Positions 7,083-14,398 of a stretch of DNA of 15,464 nt are shown here, one piece after another. Location of the stretch: the NCBI GenBank assembly GCA_902497145.1, contig CABVDR010000061.1:1-15464 (forward strand). Reading direction: 5' to 3'. Positions within the stretch are counted from its first letter, which is position 1; every line of letters begins with the position of its first letter. The position numbers and the translations under genes are program-made. The notes below the pieces were generated by a model. That model was not told the DNA's origin. It searched no databases and saw only the letters and a program-made list of their open reading frames with translations. Source of the stretch: an uncultured Oscillospiraceae bacterium. Lineage in GTDB: Bacteria > Bacillota > Clostridia > Oscillospirales > Oscillospiraceae.

Positions 7083-7111
7083 TTGACCGGATCAGCCCGG
7101 CGTGGTATGAT
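7083..7111 (+). promoter_or_regulatory. Sigma-A promoter of the Crp/Fnr regulator and ABC importer operon
   Basis: TTGACC (7083-7088), 17 bases, TATGAT (7106-7111). Each box is one base from consensus. The start point should be near 7118. Confidence 0.82.
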
Positions 7112-7116
7112 CTTTT

Positions 7117-7132
7117 TGTCTCAAATTAGACA
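7117..7132. promoter_or_regulatory. Palindrome over the predicted start point (possible operator)
   Basis: TGTCT (7117-7121), six bases, AGACA (7128-7132): a perfect two-fold repeat with 5-base arms. It begins six bases after the -10 box and covers the predicted start point, where a bound protein would block transcription. The regulator encoded immediately downstream belongs to a family that binds such dyads, so autoregulation is plausible. No second clear copy was seen in the window. Confidence 0.4.
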
Positions 7133-7149
7133 GTTTGGAGGTGTTCTCT

Positions 7150-7806
7150 GTGGCCGAGCTGACCGCGGAAGAAATGGAGCTGCTGAGCCGCTGTCCCCTG
7201 CTGCTGGGGGCGGAGGAGGCCCTGGTCCGGCGGGTGGCCGGGACGGAGGACGCCTGGGTTCAGGATTTTGCCGCCGGGGAGGTGCTCTACCAGCCCCACC
7301 ATTTTCTCCGCTGCCTGGGGCTGCTCCTTGCCGGGCAGGTCCGGGTGACCAACGGTGCTCTGTCGGTGAGCACGCTGGAGGCGGGGGAGCTCTTCGGGGC
7401 TGCCGCCCTCTACAATGACACCCCCGACTACGCCACCACCCTCACCGCCCACACCCCCTGCCGGGCCATCTTCTTCCCCCAGGCTACGGTAGACCGGCTT
7501 CTGGGGGAGGAGGCAATGCTGCGCCGCAACTACCTGCGCTACCTATCCGGCCGCATTCGGTTTCTCTCCGGGCGGCTCCAGTCGGTGACCCAGGCCGGCG
7601 CAGAGGGCAAGCTGGCCCGCTACCTGCTGGCCAACGCCGCAGACGGTTCGGTGAACATCTCGGCCACCGATCTGGCCAGGCAGTTGGGACTCAGCCGGGC
7701 CTCCCTCTACCGGGCTTTCGACGCTCTGGAAGATGCGCAGCTCATTCGCCGCACGGGAAAGACCATCTCGGTCCCCAGTCTCCCCGCCCTCCAGTCCGTC
7801 CTGTAA
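7150..7806 (+). CDS. Crp/Fnr family transcriptional regulator
   Basis: This 218-residue DNA-binding protein has a cyclic-nucleotide-binding-like beta-barrel (about residues 25-115: FAAGEVLYQP, GQVRVTNGALSVSTLEAGELFGAAALY). A long dimerisation helix (about 118-145) and a winged helix-turn-helix (about 165-210: ISATDLARQLGLSRASLYRAFDALE, then the wing RRTGKTISV) follow. It lacks the clustered N-terminal cysteines of Fnr, and I cannot match the cAMP phosphate-binding motif of Crp, so its effector is unknown. The GTG at 7150 is chosen because GGAGG (7137-7141) sits eight bases upstream; the in-frame TTG at 7135 overlaps that site. The gene ends 31 bases before the ABC lipoprotein with no terminator between, so it probably heads and controls that operon. 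Confidence 0.88.
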   Translation: MAELTAEEMELLSRCPLLLGAEEALVRRVAGTEDAWVQDFAAGEVLYQPHHFLRCLGLLLAGQVRVTNGALSVSTLEAGELFGAAALYNDTPDYATTLTAHTPCRAIFFPQATVDRLLGEEAMLRRNYLRYLSGRIRFLSGRLQSVTQAGAEGKLARYLLANAADGSVNISATDLARQLGLSRASLYRAFDALEDAQLIRRTGKTISVPSLPALQSVL

Positions 7807-7837
7807 CACAGTAGTTTCAAAATGAAAGGAAGATAGT

Positions 7838-8878
7838 ATGAAACGCAAACTCTCTCTGTTCCTGTGCGCTGCGCTCACCCTGTCCCTGCTGGCAGGCTGC
7901 GGCCCCAAAACTACCGACACCAGCTCCGCATCCGGCTCCAACTCCACTTCCCAGTCCAGCAGCAGCCAGACCACGGAGGACCGCGCCAAGGTGAATCTGA
8001 TGGTTCTCTCCGGCCCCACCGGCGTAGGCGCGGCCAAGCTGCTCTCCGACAACGACGCGGGCACCACCCTCAACGACTACAACGCCGAAGTGGTCACCGA
8101 CAACAGCCAGATCCAGACTTCTCTGAAGTCCGGTGAGGTGGACATCGCCGCCATCGCCACCAACGTGGCCGCCAACTTCGCCGCTCAGACCGACGGCTCC
8201 ATCCAGATGCTGGCCGTCAACACCCTGGGTGTGCTGTACATCCTGGACAAGAATGTGGGCATCACCTCCCTGGCCGACCTGTCCGGCAAGACCATCTACG
8301 CCACCGGCAAGGGCGCCAATCCCGAGTATATCCTCAACTACCTGCTCACCCAGAATGGCGTGGACCCCGCCTCTGATGTGACCATTGAGTGGCTCACCGC
8401 CGAGGAGGTCTCCGCCAAGATGATCTCCTCCGACAGCGCGGTGTGTATGCTCCCCGTTCCCGCTGCCACCGCTCTGATGGCCAAGGACACCGCGGTCAAG
8501 CAGGCCATCTCCCTGTCTGACGCCTGGGACGAGCTGGGCAACGGCTCCCTGGCCATGGGCTGCGTGGTGGCCCGCACCGACTTCATTGAGGAGAACCCCC
8601 AGGCCGTGGCCGACTTCCTCACCGAGTATGAGGCCTCCATTGAATACATGAAGGACGAGGACAATGTGGAAGAGGCCAGTGAGCTGGTGGCCCAGTACGC
8701 CATTACCCCCTCCGCTGCCATTGCCGCGGCCGCCATTCCCCAGTGCAACCTCACCTTCGCCTCCGGCCAGGAGATGAAGGACCTGGTGGAGGGCTACTTC
8801 TCCGTTCTGTTCCAGGCTGACCCCGCCTCCATCGGCGGCGGAATGCCCTACGACAGCTTCTACTATGGCGTGGCGTAA
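7838..8878 (+). CDS. ABC importer substrate-binding lipoprotein (NMT1/SsuA-like)
   Basis: This 346-residue lipoprotein has a signal peptide with a basic start (MKRK), a hydrophobic core, and the lipobox LLAGC, giving lipidation at C21. A Ser/Thr-rich linker reaches about residue 47. The mature part has a periplasmic-binding fold of the NMT1/THI5/SsuA kind (COG0715-like): LMVLSGPTGVGAAKLL near 55, IQTSLKSGEVDIAAI near 92, and LADLSGKTIYATGKGANPEY near 145. The protein is held on the outer face of the membrane and delivers ligand to the permease encoded next. Relatives bind sulfonates, nitrate, pyrimidine precursors of thiamine, or other small organics; I cannot choose among these. AAAGGAAG (7825-7832) precedes the ATG. 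The last 14 bases overlap the permease gene. Confidence 0.88.
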   Translation: MKRKLSLFLCAALTLSLLAGCGPKTTDTSSASGSNSTSQSSSSQTTEDRAKVNLMVLSGPTGVGAAKLLSDNDAGTTLNDYNAEVVTDNSQIQTSLKSGEVDIAAIATNVAANFAAQTDGSIQMLAVNTLGVLYILDKNVGITSLADLSGKTIYATGKGANPEYILNYLLTQNGVDPASDVTIEWLTAEEVSAKMISSDSAVCMLPVPAATALMAKDTAVKQAISLSDAWDELGNGSLAMGCVVARTDFIEENPQAVADFLTEYEASIEYMKDEDNVEEASELVAQYAITPSAAIAAAAIPQCNLTFASGQEMKDLVEGYFSVLFQADPASIGGGMPYDSFYYGVA

Positions 8879-9629
8879 ACTTGTCTCTCATCTGCTGCCC
8901 CCGGCCTTTTGGCTGGGGGTTTGGCAGTTCGGGGCTCTTTTTGCCCGGACGAAAAAGCTGGACTTCTTCCTCCCCACCCCCTGGACGGTGCTCCAGACCC
9001 TGGCGGGGCTGTGCGTCACCGGGGAGTTCTGGGCCACCATTGCCCTGTCTCTGGGTCGGATTTTGGCCGGTATGGTGGTGGGCACCCTGCTGGGCATTCT
9101 CCTGGCCGCTCTCACCTGCGCCAGCTCCTGGGCCGACCGGCTCCTCTCCCCTATGATCCGCATGATCCGGGCAATCCCGGTGGCCTCCTTCATCCTGCTG
9201 GTTATGCTGGCGGTATATCGGGCCACCGTGCCCATGGTCATTGTCACCCTGATGGTACTGCCGGTGGTGTGGAGCGGGGTCACCCAGGGGATCCGCCAGA
9301 CCGACGGCCAGCTGCTGGAGTTGGCCCAGGCCTACCGCTTCTCCCGCTGGAAGAAAGTCAAGCTCATTTACTTTCCCTCCGTACAGCCCTACCTCCTCTC
9401 CGCCATCACCACCGCCATGGGTCTGGCCTGGAAGTCTGGGGTGGCCGCGGAGGTGCTGTGTACCCCCCGCCAGGCCATTGGCACGGAGGTCTACAACGCC
9501 AAGTTCTATCTGGAGATCCCCACTCTGTTTGCCTGGACGGCGGTGGTGGTGGCGCTCAGTCTGACCATGGAGTGGCTGCTGGCCGCTGCCCTCCGCCGCT
9601 GGAAGGGAGGCACCGCCCCATGCGAGTAG
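8865..9629 (+). CDS. ABC importer permease (SsuC/TauC-like)
   Basis: This 254-residue integral membrane protein has about six hydrophobic helices (near residues 10-26, 58-88, 101-118, 121-138, 174-190 and 220-243). The coupling EAA motif lies at about 152-172 (ELAQAYRFSRWKKVKLIYFP), which docks on the ATPase. The overall pattern fits the BPD_transp_1 permeases of sulfonate/nitrate/taurine importers. The ATG at 8865 overlaps the lipoprotein stop by 14 bases and lacks a clear binding site of its own, so translation is likely coupled. Its stop in turn overlaps the ATPase start by 10 bases. Only one permease gene is present, so it should act as a homodimer. Confidence 0.9.
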   Translation: MAWRKLVSHLLPPAFWLGVWQFGALFARTKKLDFFLPTPWTVLQTLAGLCVTGEFWATIALSLGRILAGMVVGTLLGILLAALTCASSWADRLLSPMIRMIRAIPVASFILLVMLAVYRATVPMVIVTLMVLPVVWSGVTQGIRQTDGQLLELAQAYRFSRWKKVKLIYFPSVQPYLLSAITTAMGLAWKSGVAAEVLCTPRQAIGTEVYNAKFYLEIPTLFAWTAVVVALSLTMEWLLAAALRRWKGGTAPCE

Positions 9630-10195
9630 AAAAGCTCACCGTCTCCTATGGAGAAAAGCGGGTGCTGGACCACTTTTCTCTGGAAATTCCCCAGGGGGTG
9701 ACCGTTCTCTCCGGCCCCTCAGGCTGCGGAAAGACCACCCTGCTGCGCACCATTGCCGGGCTGGAGCGGCCGGAGTCTGGGCAGGTGGAGGGGATCCCTC
9801 CCTCAGAGACCGCCATTCTCTTCCAGGAAGACCGCCTCTTCCCCTGGCGCACCGTAGAGCAGCATCTCACCGATGTGCTGCCCCGCAGCCGCTGGGAGGA
9901 GGTCCCCCGCTGGATCGCTTTGGCTGAGCTGGAAGGGGAGGAAAACCGCCGCCCCGAGGCTCTCTCTGGGGGGATGCGCCGCCGCCTGGCTCTGGTGCGC
10001 TGCCTGGCTCTGGGTGGAAAGCTCTACCTGCTGGACGAGCCTTTTACCGGCATCGACCCCGAGCGCACCCAGCGCCTGATGGCCTTTCTAAAAGAGCTTT
10101 CCGCGCCGGTGCTGCTGTCCAGCCACGAGTCCCAGGTACTCTCTCTGGCGGACCACGTCGTGCGGGTGGATGGATTTCCTCTCCGCATTTTGTAG
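9620..10195 (+). CDS. ABC importer ATPase (SsuB/TauB-like, compact)
   Basis: This nucleotide-binding subunit of the importer has 191 residues. It shows Walker A GPSGCGKTT (32-40), the Q-loop FQEDRLFPW (68-76) with the FPW signature common in nitrate/sulfonate/taurine ATPases, ABC signature LSGGM (115-119), Walker B LYLLDEP (135-141), a D-loop (FTGID), and the switch histidine SSHE (H169). All catalytic elements are present, yet the protein is about 50 residues shorter than typical SsuB/TauB proteins (near 240-260). Much of the shortfall is at the C-terminus and in the helical region. The ATG at 9620 has GGGAGG (9605-9610) nine bases upstream; the same frame is open far to the left only as a shadow of the permease gene. 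No hairpin terminator follows. Confidence 0.92.
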   Translation: MRVEKLTVSYGEKRVLDHFSLEIPQGVTVLSGPSGCGKTTLLRTIAGLERPESGQVEGIPPSETAILFQEDRLFPWRTVEQHLTDVLPRSRWEEVPRWIALAELEGEENRRPEALSGGMRRRLALVRCLALGGKLYLLDEPFTGIDPERTQRLMAFLKELSAPVLLSSHESQVLSLADHVVRVDGFPLRIL

Positions 10196-10253
10196 GGAAT
10201 TTTGCTTTATTTTTCCATTTTTCGCGCTGTTTTGCATTTCTTCTCTCTTTTCC

Positions 10254-10282
10254 TTGCATATAGATCCAAAAAACGCTATAAT
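10254..10282 (+). promoter_or_regulatory. Sigma-A promoter of the AGCS symporter gene
   Basis: TTGCAT (10254-10259), 17 bases, TATAAT (10277-10282). It sits in an AT-rich stretch, with the start point near 10289 and a leader of about 70 bases. Confidence 0.82.
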
Positions 10283-10312
10283 GTGGAGTATCTTTAGCCC
10301 TTTATCTGGGCA

Positions 10313-10335
10313 CAGTGGGTTTGTGTGTCCCACTG
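10313..10335 (+). repeat. Inverted repeat in the symporter leader
   Basis: CAGTGGG (10313-10319) and CCCACTG (10329-10335) form a perfect 7-base stem with a 9-base loop in the predicted untranslated leader. It is 12 bases before the ribosome binding site. No T-run follows, so it is not a terminator. It may stabilise the message or bind a protein. The leader is too short for a glycine riboswitch. Confidence 0.5.
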
Positions 10336-10359
10336 ATCAAACGAGAGAGAGGGATCACA

Positions 10360-11739
10360 ATGCTTGCACAAATTGAAGCCGTCAACAGTGCGGTAAACGG
10401 CGTGGTATGGGGCCCGATTATGCTGATTTTGCTAGTGGGTACCGGCATCTACCTCACCCTCCGTACCCGGGGGCTGCAGGCCCGCCGCTTTGGCTTTATC
10501 CTGCGCAGCACCATCGGCAGCTTGTTTGCCAAGGATAAGAAAAAAAGCGGCAGTGAGCACAACCTGACCCCCTTCCAGGCGGTGTCCACCGCCTTGGCCG
10601 GCACCGTGGGTACCGGCAACATTGCCGGCGTCACCGGCGCCATCTTTGTGGGCGGCCCCGGCGCGGTCTTTTGGATGTGGGTATCCGCCTTCTTCGGCAT
10701 GATGACCAAGTATGCCGAAATCGTCCTGGCAGTGAAGTATCGCCAGGTGGATGAAAAGGGCGCCCACTACGGCGGCCCCATGTACTACATTGAAAAGGGC
10801 ACCGGTCAGAAATGGCTGGCCATCATCTTTGCCCTGCTGGGCGGTATCGCCTGCTTCGGCATCGGCAACATCGCCCAATCTACTGAAATTGCCGGTGCGG
10901 TACAGTCTCTCACCGGGCTGGATCCCCTGTACACCGGTATCATCCTGGCCATTCTCACCGCCATTGTGGTCATCGGCGGGGTCAAGCGCATCGGACAGGT
11001 GGCCTCCTACCTGGTACCCTTCATGGCCATCTTCTACATCGTGGCCGGTGTAGCGATTATCGTCCTGCGCATCAGCGACGTACCCGCTGCTTTGGCCTCC
11101 ATCTTCGCCCATGCCTTCAGCCTGGAGCCCCGTGAGATCGGCGGCGGTGTGACCGGCTACACTATCATGATTTCCATGCAGCAGGGCGTGGCCCGGGGCG
11201 TATTCTCCAATGAGGCTGGCCTTGGCTCTGCCCCCATGGCCCACGCCGCCTCCGACACCCAGGAGCCGGCGGAACAGGGCATGTGGGGTGTGTTTGAGGT
11301 GTTTGTGGATACGATTATCATCTGCACCCTCACCTCCATGGCGATCCTCCTCTCCGGCGTACTGGAGAAAGACCTGAGCTCCTTCGCCTCCAACGGCGCA
11401 GCGGCAGCGGAGGCCTTCAACGCCATTCTCCCCGGCACCATCGGCGGCACCGTGCTGCAAATCAGCCTGCTGTTCTTTGCCCTGTCCACCATTCTGGGCT
11501 GGAGTTACTACGGCGAGCGCTGCTGGGGCTATTTGAGCAACAACAACAAGGTGGTCAACATCATCTTCAAAATTGCCTTTGTTCTCATGTGCGTGGTGGG
11601 CTCTGTGGGATCGGGTGCCCTGATGTGGGATATCTCCGACACCCTCAACGGCATGATGGCCATCCCCAACCTGGTGGGCCTGCTGCTCCTGTCCGGCACC
11701 GTGATTCAGATCACCCGGGACTATTTTGACAAAAAGTAA
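10360..11739 (+). CDS. AGCS family sodium:alanine/glycine symporter
   Basis: This 459-residue secondary transporter couples sodium entry to uptake of small neutral amino acids, typically alanine or glycine. Family signatures are TALAGTVGTGNIAGVTGAIF (about residues 75-94), GGPGAVFWMWVSAFFGMMTKY (split over 96-116), the GGPMYYI segment near 132, MQQGVARGVFSNEAGLGSAP near 274-293, and ILGWSYYGERCWGYL near 378. About ten or eleven helices are expected, and the length is normal. The ATG at 10360 is preceded by AGAGGG (10348-10353). The open frame upstream lies inside the leader hairpin and is unlikely to be translated. It has its own promoter and no terminator of its own; the valS promoter begins 12 bases after the stop. 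Confidence 0.94.
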   Translation: MLAQIEAVNSAVNGVVWGPIMLILLVGTGIYLTLRTRGLQARRFGFILRSTIGSLFAKDKKKSGSEHNLTPFQAVSTALAGTVGTGNIAGVTGAIFVGGPGAVFWMWVSAFFGMMTKYAEIVLAVKYRQVDEKGAHYGGPMYYIEKGTGQKWLAIIFALLGGIACFGIGNIAQSTEIAGAVQSLTGLDPLYTGIILAILTAIVVIGGVKRIGQVASYLVPFMAIFYIVAGVAIIVLRISDVPAALASIFAHAFSLEPREIGGGVTGYTIMISMQQGVARGVFSNEAGLGSAPMAHAASDTQEPAEQGMWGVFEVFVDTIIICTLTSMAILLSGVLEKDLSSFASNGAAAAEAFNAILPGTIGGTVLQISLLFFALSTILGWSYYGERCWGYLSNNNKVVNIIFKIAFVLMCVVGSVGSGALMWDISDTLNGMMAIPNLVGLLLLSGTVIQITRDYFDKK

Positions 11740-11751
11740 ACCAAAGTCCCA

Positions 11752-11780
11752 TTGACATTTTGAAAGCGCCTCTTTATAAT
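11752..11780 (+). promoter_or_regulatory. Consensus sigma-A promoter of valS
   Basis: TTGACA (11752-11757), exactly 17 bases, TATAAT (11775-11780): a perfect match to the housekeeping consensus. The start point would be near 11787, at the beginning of the T-box leader. Confidence 0.93.
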
Positions 11781-11792
11781 GTTATTTTGTAA

Positions 11793-12027
11793 AAGCATTG
11801 CGGAAGAGGAGTAGCCTGCCAAGGCGGCACAGCGAGGAGACGGTCGGTGCAAGTCTCCCCCCAAAGCAGGTGAAGGTGGCTTCCAAGCTCCGTCCCCCAA
11901 GTACAGTAAGGGACGGCGGCTCCCGCCGTTACCGGGTCAGAGCGCGAACCCGTTTTTCGGTTCGAACTCAGGTGGTACCACGGACGTTTCGTTCGCCCTG
12001 AGCCTTTTATGGCTCAGGGCGTTTTTT
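11793..12027 (+). ncRNA. T-box leader of valS (tRNA-Val-sensing riboswitch)
   Basis: This is a transcription-attenuating T-box. Stem I base: GGAAG (11802-11806) with CTTCC (11880-11884). The specifier loop has AGTAG (11810-11814) opposite TGAAGGTGG (11871-11879); the middle stem is CCTGC (11815-11819) with GCAGG (11866-11870). A distal stem (11836-11841 with 11853-11858) carries the GGTGCAA apical element. Further stems are 11891-11896/11910-11915 and 11945-11950/11959-11964. The T-box core AGGTGGTACCACGG lies at 11970-11983. CTCAGG (11967-11972) can pair with CCTGAG (11997-12002) as antiterminator, competing with the terminator at 11994-12027. Uncharged tRNA-Val should favour read-through into valS. 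By alignment with the glycyl leader the specifier is GTG (11876-11878), a valine codon. Confidence 0.95.
11994..12027 (+). terminator. Regulated terminator of the valS T-box
   Basis: An 11-base perfect stem (11994-12004 with 12011-12021) has the loop TTTTAT and six T residues (12022-12027). It shares its left arm with the antiterminator, so it forms when tRNA-Val is charged. It may also end transcripts running through from the symporter gene. Confidence 0.93.
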
Positions 12028-12091
12028 CTGCCCGGAGCCGAAACCCTGCCCGGCCCTGCCGGAGCAAACAGAATAGGAGTGTCACACCCCC

Positions 12092-14398
12092 ATGAAGAAA
12101 GAACTGCCAAAGGTCTACGAACCCCAGGAAGTGGAGTCCCGGATCTACGAGACCTGGGAGAAAAACGGCTGCTTCCAGGGTCATCGGGACCCCAAGAAGA
12201 AGCCCTTCACCATCGTCATGCCCCCGCCCAACGTCACCGGCCAGCTCCACATGGGCCACGCCATGGACTGCGCCCTGCAGGACATTCTGATCCGCTTTAA
12301 GCGCATGGAGGGCTACGCCGCCCTGTGGGTGCCCGGCATGGACCACGCCGGCATCGCCACCCAGATCAAGGTGGAAGAGGAGCTGCGCACCAAGGAGGGC
12401 CTCACCCGCTACGACCTGGGTCGGGAGAAGTTCCTGGAGCGGGTCTGGGACTGGAAGAACAAGTACGGCGACCGCATCGTCAAGCAGCAAAAGAAGATGG
12501 GCGTCTCCTGCGACTGGGACCGCGCTCGCTTCACCATGGATGAGGGCTGCTCCAAGGCAGTGCGGGAGGTCTTCTGCAACCTCTATGAGAAGGGCCTTAT
12601 CTACAAGGGCAGCCGCATCATCAACTGGTGCCCCCACTGTGTCACCGCCCTGAGCGACGCGGAGGTGGAGTATCAGGACAAGCCCGGCTACTTCTGGCAC
12701 ATCCGCTACCCCATTAAGGGCGAGGAGGGCCGCTATGTCATCGTGGCCACCACCCGTCCTGAGACCATGCTGGGCGACACCGGCGTGGCCGTTCACCCCG
12801 ACGACGAGCGGTACAAGGACATTGTTGGCAAGAAGTGTATCCTGCCCCTGGTGGGCCGGGAAATGCCCATCGTGGCCGACGAGTACGTGGACATGGAGTT
12901 TGGTACCGGCTGCGTGAAGATGACCCCCGCCCACGACCCCAACGACTTCGAGGTCGGTCTGCGTCAGAACCTGGAGACCATCCGTGTGCTGGACGATAAC
13001 GGCCACGTGGTGGAAGGCTACGGCAAGTACTCCGGCATGGACCGCTATGAGGCCCGCAAGGCCATCGTGGCCGATCTGGAGGAACAGGGCTATCTGGTGA
13101 AGGTTGAGCCCCACCAGCACAACGTGGGTACCTGCTACCGCTGCCACAGCGACGTGGAGCCCATCATCTCCGCCCAGTGGTTCGTCAAGATGGCGCCCCT
13201 GGCCAAGGAGGCCATTCGCGTGGTGGAGGACGGCGAGACCAAGTTCGTCCCCGACCGCTTCTCCAAGACCTACCTCAACTGGATGGAGAACGTCCACGAC
13301 TGGTGTATCTCCCGTCAGCTGTGGTGGGGCCACCAGATCCCCGTGTGGTACTGCGACGACTGCGGCCACATGACCGTCAGCCGTGAGGACGCCTGCGAGT
13401 GTGAGAAGTGCCACTCCAAGAACATCCACCGGGACCCCGACGTACTGGACACCTGGTTCTCCTCCGCCCTGTGGCCTTTCTCCACCCTGGGCTGGCCTGA
13501 GGAGACCGAGGATCTCAAGTACTTCTACCCCACTGACGTACTGGTCACCGGCTATGACATCATCTTCTTCTGGGTGGCCCGCATGATCTTCTCCGCCTGC
13601 GAGCAGACCAAGAAGCCCCCCTTCCACACTGTATTCATCCACGGCCTGGTCCGGGATGACAAGGGCCGCAAGATGTCCAAGAGCCTGGGCAACGGCATCG
13701 ATCCCCTGGAGATCGCTGAGAAGTACGGCGCCGACGCCCTGCGCTTCAACCTGGTCACCGGCAACAGCCCCGGCAACGATATGCGCTTCTACACCGAGCG
13801 GTGCGAGGCCATGCGCAACTTTGCCAACAAGATCTGGAACGCCAGCCGCTTCCTGATGATGAACCTGACCATCGACAAGTGTGAGCTGCCCGAGAAGCTG
13901 GAGCTGGAGGACAAGTGGATCCTCTCCAAGCTTAACCGTGCCATCGGCGAGATCACCGAGAACATGGACAAGTATGAGCTGGGCGTGGCCGCCCAGAAGA
14001 TCTACGACTTCATCTGGGACGACTACTGTGACTGGTATATCGAGCTGACCAAAACCCGCCTTCAGGGCGAGGACCAGGACAGCAAGGTCCGGGCCCAGCA
14101 GGTGCTGTGCTATGTGCTCACCCAGATGCTGAAGCTGCTTCACCCCTTCATGCCTTTTATCACCGAGGAGATCTGGCAGGCGCTGCCCCACGGAGACGAG
14201 GTGGAGGAGGGTTCCTTCCTGATGCTCCAGTCCTGGCCCGAGCACAGGGATGAGCTGGACTTCCCCGACGAGGAGAAGGCCATGGAGCTCATTATGGATG
14301 CCATCCGGGCTGTCCGTACTCGCCGCAGCGAGATGAACGTGCCCCCCTCCAAAAAGGCCCACCTTACCGTAGCGACCGATGAGGCGAAGGTGAGGTGA
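12092..14398 (+). CDS. valS: Valine--tRNA ligase, N-terminal 768 residues (frame broken near the C-terminus)
   Basis: This class I synthetase charges tRNA-Val in the cytoplasm. The Rossmann active site has HMGH (53-56) and KMSKS (527-531). The editing domain that removes mischarged threonine includes TTRPETMLGDTGVAVHPDD (near 219-237) and GTGCVKMTPAHDPNDFE. The catalytic half resumes with CYRCHSDVEPIISAQWFVKM and TWFSSALWPFSTLGWP. The anticodon-binding helical domain runs from about 573 (MRNFANKIWNASRFLMMN) past SEMNVPPSKKAHLT. The frame then stops at TGA 14396-14398 after only 768 residues, where bacterial ValS has about 870-890. The missing tRNA-binding coiled coil is present downstream in another frame. 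AGGAGT (12075-12080) precedes the ATG. The catalytic, editing and anticodon domains are present, so some activity is possible, but loss of the arm usually weakens tRNA binding. Confidence 0.93.
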   Translation: MKKELPKVYEPQEVESRIYETWEKNGCFQGHRDPKKKPFTIVMPPPNVTGQLHMGHAMDCALQDILIRFKRMEGYAALWVPGMDHAGIATQIKVEEELRTKEGLTRYDLGREKFLERVWDWKNKYGDRIVKQQKKMGVSCDWDRARFTMDEGCSKAVREVFCNLYEKGLIYKGSRIINWCPHCVTALSDAEVEYQDKPGYFWHIRYPIKGEEGRYVIVATTRPETMLGDTGVAVHPDDERYKDIVGKKCILPLVGREMPIVADEYVDMEFGTGCVKMTPAHDPNDFEVGLRQNLETIRVLDDNGHVVEGYGKYSGMDRYEARKAIVADLEEQGYLVKVEPHQHNVGTCYRCHSDVEPIISAQWFVKMAPLAKEAIRVVEDGETKFVPDRFSKTYLNWMENVHDWCISRQLWWGHQIPVWYCDDCGHMTVSREDACECEKCHSKNIHRDPDVLDTWFSSALWPFSTLGWPEETEDLKYFYPTDVLVTGYDIIFFWVARMIFSACEQTKKPPFHTVFIHGLVRDDKGRKMSKSLGNGIDPLEIAEKYGADALRFNLVTGNSPGNDMRFYTERCEAMRNFANKIWNASRFLMMNLTIDKCELPEKLELEDKWILSKLNRAIGEITENMDKYELGVAAQKIYDFIWDDYCDWYIELTKTRLQGEDQDSKVRAQQVLCYVLTQMLKLLHPFMPFITEEIWQALPHGDEVEEGSFLMLQSWPEHRDELDFPDEEKAMELIMDAIRAVRTRRSEMNVPPSKKAHLTVATDEAKVR

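Noticed and set aside
8909..9619. In-frame leftward extension of the ABC ATPase to 428 residues
   Set aside because: The extension is the permease gene read in another frame; the ATPase fold and a good binding site begin at 9620.
10283..10359. Glycine riboswitch before the AGCS symporter
   Set aside because: The leader is too short and lacks the paired glycine aptamer core.
12014..14362. A 782-residue open frame on the minus strand across valS
   Set aside because: It lies opposite a certain gene, is rich in H, V, L, G and A repeats typical of antisense reading of GC-rich codons, and matches no protein family.
14376..14398. Programmed -1 frameshift joining the two parts of valS
   Set aside because: No slippery heptamer is present in the short overlap, and a shift would still leave about 16-18 family-conserved residues missing.
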